64,000 nt of DNA from positions 84,568,001-84,632,000 of the forward strand of contig CM034546.1 in the NCBI GenBank assembly GCA_020055645.1, in the 5' to 3' direction. Below are positions 58,856-64,000 of this stretch, one piece after another (position 1 is the first letter of the stretch; each line of letters begins with the position of its first letter). This DNA is from Tomocerus qinae. Lineage: Eukaryota; Arthropoda; Collembola; Entomobryomorpha; Tomoceridae. The notes beneath the pieces are model-generated. The model saw only the letters and a list, made by a program, of their open reading frames with translations, did not search any database and was not told the origin of the DNA. Position numbers and translations under genes: made by a program.

Positions 58856-59416
58856 ATGAAACCTTCCAAGGTAAAATCTCGTATGGCTCGAAAAGAGCAG
58901 TATGAGGCAGCCAAGGGTACTCCCTCTGTTAAGCTGTTGGAATATGCTAAGGCCACAGAAAACGAGGAGCATCCACATCGTCTCACTGTTGTGTTAGATT
59001 TGCTGGACAAAAAGCGGTATGTGCGTAGACTATCATCTACGCTACGAGCTTTTGAAGAGAGAAAAGGACGAACCCGTCTGACATTTAAATCAGGGGCGAT
59101 GTCCAAAAATCATATATTACACACACTTGTACAGATGTCAAATTCAAGTAGACAATGGACGGATGCTTCAACGTCTCCAATAGCTCGACGTCTCCTAGCG
59201 GCTCCACCACCTCCAAAAGGACCAAGTCCCGTTGTCTCCCCATGTAGTCAAATGGAAGGAGGACTTCCAGTCTCACCTCCAAGAAAGCAGCCGACAGCCG
59301 AACAATCTCGTTTGCGCAAAGAAGCTGCACTAAAAAGAAAGCAAATGGCAGCGGCAACAGTTTTGCAAGAGACTTATGACTGCTTATTTGGACGATATGT
59401 ACCTCGAGTAGATTAG
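58856..59416 (+). CDS. Uncharacterised basic 186-residue protein
   Basis: An ATG-initiated frame of 186 codons, much richer in G+C than its flanks. The N-terminal part is basic and helical (KSRMARKEQYEAAKG, LLDKKRYVRRLSSTL). The middle is Pro/Ser-rich (RRLLAAPPPPKGPSP). The C-terminus is a basic helix (SRLRKEAALKRKQMAAAT) followed by VLQETYDCLFGRYVPRVD. I do not recognise the family. It lies between two direct repeats of about 125 bp and 0.9 kb upstream of the DDE-SWIM transposase gene. It could be the accessory protein of that element, or a host gene. AATAAA signals follow near 59475. Confidence 0.6.
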   Translation: MKPSKVKSRMARKEQYEAAKGTPSVKLLEYAKATENEEHPHRLTVVLDLLDKKRYVRRLSSTLRAFEERKGRTRLTFKSGAMSKNHILHTLVQMSNSSRQWTDASTSPIARRLLAAPPPPKGPSPVVSPCSQMEGGLPVSPPRKQPTAEQSRLRKEAALKRKQMAAATVLQETYDCLFGRYVPRVD

Positions 59417-59654
59417 AATAAATTGATATTACATTATAATCAAATGTATTGAATGTATAAATGTAAAGAACGAAATAAAGAGTAAAAAAATAAAGCTTGA
59501 AAATGTAAAGAAAATAAATAAAGTATTAAAAAAGCACGTAGAAATTAAAGCAGTAAAACACGTTTATGATGTTGTACAGGTTGCAAAACTGAATTTAAAG
59601 TAAAATATTCATAGTTTTTAATGATAATTAATATCTATTGTGACAAAATGCTCT

Positions 59655-59785
59655 TTATAGATGCAAAAACCAAAAGAGCATTAAAAATAGATGTTGACTA
59701 TATTTTAAATTTTGGTCATAGGCCTTAGGATGACGGAGATAATTACAGTAGTACATGGAAGTCGTAGCTACCTAAACGGCTGTAA
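59655..59785 (+). repeat. Direct repeat copy 2
   Basis: Starts GATGCAAAAACCAAAAGAGC and ends at CATGGAAGTCGTAGC, matching 58681-58795 with scattered differences and a stop after FGHRP. Confidence 0.75.
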
Positions 59786-60356
59786 TGGTGTCCTGGTCAA
59801 TTGATAGATACAAGGCAAGCTTATTCGTGCTGTGGACCTGGAATGCTTTCATGACCTGGTGGTTTCACGTATTGCCGTCTGGAACCACTAGTTGTAAGTC
59901 TTTGGATTCTTTGTCTGGTTTGTCCTGCGTGGTAGCCGATTTCGGTTTCACGCAGAGCTTCGAAGCCCCTGTTTTCAGGTCTTCGTTGTATCCTTGGTAG
60001 CCGATTTCGGTTTCAAGAGTGCACTTTACACAACACTTTTCACACTTTGCACATATTTTTCGGGGTTTAATATGTGGGGATTGTTGGATTTGCAAAAGAT
60101 TAACTTTTATTGTAATTTAATGGGGATATAATGGAATTGCATTTTTTATTTATTCTATTATTTGCTGTTGCTATACTGTATGGTAAAATCGATTTCTTTG
60201 TATTTGTAGATTTCTAAAACTAAGTCCATCCTAAATGATCTCCACCAGTAAAACTTTCTAGGATTCTTTAAAAAAGTAATTATATAATTTAAAAATATAT
60301 TTTAACAGTATATGCGGTTTTAAAAATCGAAAGCTAAAATATGGTTTTTTATTAAA
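59786..60356 (-). other. Cys-rich minus-strand frame of doubtful status
   Basis: A 76-codon minus-strand frame (60095-59865) encodes CAKCEKCCVKC followed by LETEIGYQGYNEDLK. The short duplicated block GTAGCCGATTTCGGTTTCA (59931 and 59998) lies within it. It has no splice or domain support and may be chance. The rest of the stretch is AT-rich. Confidence 0.25.
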
Positions 60357-62771
60357 GTGCCTGGAAAGCTCGAATACTGTTCTGCATGCAGTGGGCGTAT
60401 CAAAACAAAACTTGAAAAGCGTAGGGCTGGTGAAGATTCAAGTTGGGAAAATGTACAGAATTTTGCTCAGTACTTGGCAGAAAATCAAGGAGTGAACAAA
60501 ATATTTTACAAACAGGATAATTTATGTAAAACGTGTCATTTTGCAATACTTAATGGGCAATTCTCCAGTATTAATGTTAGCCAAACTGCAAATAGCAACA
60601 ACTTTAGAGAGCCCATGGAATTTGAATCTCAGTCAAGTAAAATCGATATCTTAGAGTCATCCTTAAACGAATCGTTTCAGTACTCATCAATGGAAACAGA
60701 TAATGATATTTCATCAATGTTAAATGAATCCATGGAGTTTTCAACACAATCGTCTATAACTTCAGTGTCTACTAACTATCGTTCATCTGGCTCTATCGAC
60801 TCCCATGCAACAACTGTATCCTATGATTCTCAAATGTCTTTGGCATCAGCTGGGAACTCATTTGCTCTCAATCTATCACAAACCCCTTTGTCAAGTCAAT
60901 GTGAACTCGAGTCATTAACAACGCAGCACCCAACCTCAACGGTTATCTCTGAAAAGACCCAGGCTTTGTCTTCCGTCTCTAATTCAAGATCTTCAAGTTC
61001 ATCGTCCATAAAAGTTGACATTCCTTCATGCACTAGCACTGAATGCATGTGTTTCATTTGTGGGAATAAACAAAGAGATGGTCGTTGCCGAATTCCTAAA
61101 AAAGCAATTATTGCACTATGGTTCCAACGCAAAATATTTGTTCCTCTTAACAATCGGTGTTGTGCTATTCATCTAAACTGTGACAAATATTTCACCGCCG
61201 AAGCCATAGAAGATATAAGTGTTACTCAAAACTCAACTGCTATGACTGCAAAACAAGTGGAATCATTTTTTAATCTTTTCACCAGCGATGTAAAATCAAT
61301 CAATTTCGATGAAAATTCTTACTACTCAAGCCACGACTATGAACAACTGACAGGTGTGTCCAAAGACAATTTCAAAATCATGTACGATTGTATCTCTTCG
61401 GATATTCGAGCAAGCAGTAATAGAAGTAAAAGAAATGCTTTAGGTATGTTTTTAATGAAGTTGAAAACAAACGTGTCCCAGGAAGTACTATCAATCCTTT
61501 TTAATATAAACTCACAGCAGCGAGTAAGTGATACCTTTGAAAGTATACGAGTCGCATTAGAAAAACGATTTGTTCCGAAATACTTAGGATACGCCCATCT
61601 TACCAGAGAAGAAGAAAAGATTCACCAGTCTAAATTTGCTCATGCATTATTTGGCGCTGAGGAGGAATCTATGTGTTTAATTGCTGATGGTACCTACTTA
61701 TTCATCGAAAAATTATCTGATCACGATGAACAAAAAAAGACATTTTCGAATCATAAACATGACAATTTAGTGAAGCCGATGTTAATCATTCATCCAGATG
61801 GTTATATTCAAAACGTCGAAGGGTTGTATTATGCTGATAGCGGTAACAACGACTCTAATATACTTAAGGCGATTCTACAAGATCCAAATGGCTTGCAATC
61901 GTATTTACGACCCAACGATTTTCTAATTCTTGACCGAGGTTTCCGAGATGCAATTGAATCACTTGAGCAGCAAGGATTTAAAACATATATGCCATGCTTA
62001 CTGAGAAAAAAACAGAGTCAGTTTACAACATTGGAAGCTAATGAAACTAGAAAAGTGACAATGATCAGGTGGACCGTGGAAGCAAAAAACGGCCATGCAA
62101 AGAAATTCAAGTTTGTAAGCGGAAAAATTGAGGCCACTTATCTCCCGAAGTTAAATTCCATCTTTCGTATTATTTGTTCAATTCTGAACGCATTCTCAGC
62201 ACCTTTATTTAAGGATGACGAGGAACACATGGAAATAGCAAACAACGCTGTATTGAGAACAAATATGGAAAATGCTTTGCAAAGTTATATTGAAAAATAC
62301 GAGTTAGAAAATAAACGCAGCTGTTGGATAGAAGCTTCGAAAGACGCTATTATAGACTTTCCAGCTTTGACTGAAGAAGATATTAAGGCAATAACGATGG
62401 GTAAATATCAAGCTCATAATGCAGTGTTTTATACCAGAAAGCACTTGAAACGTGACTCCAGCTATCAATACTGGAAGCATCGAGATACACCTGGGTTGCT
62501 TAAAGTAAAAATGGAGTCTCGGTTCCGACAAGGTAGTCATCAACTGTGGGTAAAATACGATAATACGATGTCAGGAAAGGATGCCATTGTTGGTTACTAT
62601 TGCAAATGCAAAGTGGGTTCCCGTACTATAGGATGTTGCAGCCACGTAGTTTCTGTTATTTGGTATTTGGGGTATGCGCGTCGCCAGGAAAAGGATGTCA
62701 TTTCATGTAAACGTGGTTTGGCGGACAATATCTTGGACGCGGCGGAACTTTTAAGAAAACAGCTTGGGTAA
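60357..62771 (+). CDS. DDE transposase with N-terminal zinc fingers and C-terminal SWIM finger, intact
   Basis: An uninterrupted frame of about 804 codons. The first codons follow an acceptor-like TTATTAAAG (60356), and no ATG precedes PGKLEYCSAC in frame, so an upstream exon probably exists. Order: zinc pairs CSAC and CKTC (residues 8-65); a Ser/Thr-rich linker; a second finger CMCFICG...RCCAIHL (about 225-275). Then comes a DDE_Tnp_4-like core with LIADGTYLFI (first Asp), KPMLIIHPDGYIQNVEG, NDFLILDRGFRD (second Asp) and RWTVEAKNGHAKKFK (Glu). Last is a SWIM finger YYCKCKVGSRTIGCCSHVV (CxC, CxH) at about 755-780. The core is of the Harbinger/ISL2EU type. It would cut and paste DNA; all three acidic residues are present. 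It could also be a domesticated copy. Confidence 0.82.
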   Translation: MPGKLEYCSACSGRIKTKLEKRRAGEDSSWENVQNFAQYLAENQGVNKIFYKQDNLCKTCHFAILNGQFSSINVSQTANSNNFREPMEFESQSSKIDILESSLNESFQYSSMETDNDISSMLNESMEFSTQSSITSVSTNYRSSGSIDSHATTVSYDSQMSLASAGNSFALNLSQTPLSSQCELESLTTQHPTSTVISEKTQALSSVSNSRSSSSSSIKVDIPSCTSTECMCFICGNKQRDGRCRIPKKAIIALWFQRKIFVPLNNRCCAIHLNCDKYFTAEAIEDISVTQNSTAMTAKQVESFFNLFTSDVKSINFDENSYYSSHDYEQLTGVSKDNFKIMYDCISSDIRASSNRSKRNALGMFLMKLKTNVSQEVLSILFNINSQQRVSDTFESIRVALEKRFVPKYLGYAHLTREEEKIHQSKFAHALFGAEEESMCLIADGTYLFIEKLSDHDEQKKTFSNHKHDNLVKPMLIIHPDGYIQNVEGLYYADSGNNDSNILKAILQDPNGLQSYLRPNDFLILDRGFRDAIESLEQQGFKTYMPCLLRKKQSQFTTLEANETRKVTMIRWTVEAKNGHAKKFKFVSGKIEATYLPKLNSIFRIICSILNAFSAPLFKDDEEHMEIANNAVLRTNMENALQSYIEKYELENKRSCWIEASKDAIIDFPALTEEDIKAITMGKYQAHNAVFYTRKHLKRDSSYQYWKHRDTPGLLKVKMESRFRQGSHQLWVKYDNTMSGKDAIVGYYCKCKVGSRTIGCCSHVVSVIWYLGYARRQEKDVISCKRGLADNILDAAELLRKQLG

Positions 62772-63030
62772 TTGTGTGCAATACTTAAAGTATATTTATG
62801 AAATGTCTAACTCAATTAAATATATTTATTTTAGTAGTTAACTAAAAGTAAACTAAACTAAAATTTTAGTAGTGTATAGTAGTTAACAAATGTTAAATGT
62901 ACAGAATAGCATTTGCTACGTAAAAAAGTGTTAATAATTTGGCTCTTATGTAAGTTTAAACGTGTTGCGTAAAGTCTAGAAAACTGATCCTTTACCCCTA
63001 ACAAGTTTTTACATTTATTTTAGATTTTAG
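62772..63030. other. 3' flank of the DDE-SWIM gene
   Basis: AT-rich, with repeated TTAGTAGTTAAC-like words near 62833-62885. No gene seen. Confidence 0.4.
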
Positions 63031-63510
63031 GTTGTAAGTGCATCTTTTAGGTTGTAAGTGCATCTTTTAGGTCGTAAGTGCATCTTTTAATTTGTAAGTG
63101 CATCTTTTAGGTTGTAATTGCATCTTTTAGGTTGTAAGTGCATCTTTTAGGTTGTAAGTGCATCTTTTAGGTTGTAAGGGTATCTTTTAGGTCGTAAGTG
63201 CATCTTTTAATTTGTAAGTGCATCTTTTAGGTTGTAAGTGCATCTTTTAATTTGTAAGTGCATCTTTTAATTTGTAAGTGCATCTTTTAGGTTGTAAGTG
63301 CATCTTTTAGGTTGTAAGTGCATCTTTTAGGTTGTAAGTGCATCTTTTAGGTTATAAGTGCATCTTTTAGGTTGTAACTCCATCTTTTAGGTTGTAAGTC
63401 CATCTTTTAGGTTGTAAGTCCATCTTTTAGGTTGTAAGTCCATCTTTTAGGTTGTAAGTCCATCTTTTAGGTTGTAAGTCCATCTTTTAGGTTCTAAGTG
63501 CATCTTTTAG
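63031..63510 (+). repeat. 20-bp tandem repeat, 24 units
   Basis: GTTGTAAGTGCATCTTTTAG repeats in exact 20-bp register 24 times. Variants (TTTGTAAGTG, GTCGTAAGTG, GTTGTAAGTC) are clustered, showing block-wise spread inside the array. Confidence 0.95.
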
Positions 63511-64000
63511 GATTTTTATGTCATGTATTTGTGAGCCATGTTCAATGGTAGACAAGGACTTTATGAGTCATGAAAACATATTTCAATATTGCAACTAAAG
63601 TTTTATATCTCATCTACATTTCATTCTCTCAACAGTCTCATACACTATTCACCTATATTAAATGAATGATTATTTAATGAATTAGTATACTTATAAACTG
63701 TCACTCGTATCACTTTATGATTTGGCATTTATTTTTTTGAGATAGGATAAATGTGCCAATTGGCACTTTCATTTTTATCCCCCAACCCTTAGCTAGAGCC
63801 AACAACCTGCTTACTCCTTTTAGTCTATTTTATAGTAGCACTATTATACGATTCTTTGTTTGCATCTTTAATTTTTTAAGAATAACTTTTTATTTTGAGA
63901 TTTGAATTATTTAGTTTTATTTTGTAATTGTAATGAAATGGTTTTGTAAGTGGATCTTAGTAGTTTTACATCCATTAACATACTAAAAATCAATTGACAG
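63511..64000. other. No gene seen
   Basis: AT-rich sequence to the window edge. No open frame or repeat of note. Confidence 0.4.

Noticed and set aside
60896-61153. Minus-strand 85-residue frame
   Set aside because: Shadow of the DDE-SWIM transposase coding strand.
63031-63510. Regular array resembling a CRISPR
   Set aside because: Units are contiguous without spacers and the genome is eukaryotic; it is a plain tandem repeat.

Overview
The window is a repeat-saturated, AT-rich stretch of an animal nuclear genome. Genes are spliced with GT-AG introns, there are no operons or ribosome binding sites, and the mobile elements (P/THAP, PIF/Harbinger, DIRS, Jockey/CR1-type non-LTR, mariner, hAT) are metazoan in character. 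A matrix metalloproteinase gene confirms an animal. Nothing seen allows a species call; an invertebrate is likely but not proven.

Host genes are few. They are the 3' end of a DEDDh exonuclease gene (1-1034, +), a complete two-exon gene of 227 codons with a weak Tudor-like signature (8243-9161, +), and the last six exons of a matrix metalloproteinase with hemopexin repeats (43239-44923, -). The rest is mostly transposons, inverted repeats and minisatellites.

Layout: 1555-5121 is a P-element/THAP9-like transposase gene whose six exons splice into one open frame and which carries an in-frame triplication of one exon. 5354-6960 holds non-LTR remnants. 10680-11092 is a TA-flanked MITE. 11158-15620 and 16394-20837 are two related DNA transposons, each with an intact ~600-residue transposase of a poorly characterised family; the second is loaded with foldback elements. 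20850-22200 is another long foldback. 22957-34996 is a nest bounded by 0.5-0.65 kb inverted arms made largely of a CCGAAG-type minisatellite. It contains a near full-length non-LTR element (24454-28806, one nonsense codon), several smaller inverted-repeat elements, a mariner relic and two head-to-head non-LTR fragments, almost all abutting shreds of one TATG/CATA microsatellite. 36721-42730 is a second large inverted-repeat element with an 18-bp minisatellite and a two-gene Harbinger element inside (one CGA-to-TGA stop). 45130-52790 holds more foldbacks, a clean hAT-MITE-in-foldback nest and several tandem arrays including a 165-bp satellite. 52885-57720 is a decayed DIRS element with inverted termini. 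58663-63510 contains a 186-residue basic protein gene between direct repeats, an intact 804-residue DDE transposase with a SWIM zinc finger, and 24 copies of a 20-bp repeat.

The elements work as independent selfish units. Several look recently active: intact frames, exact splice phases, nonsense changes explainable as single C-to-T transitions, a recognisable target duplication. Exon joins were worked out by eye from splice sites and reading phase, without transcript data.
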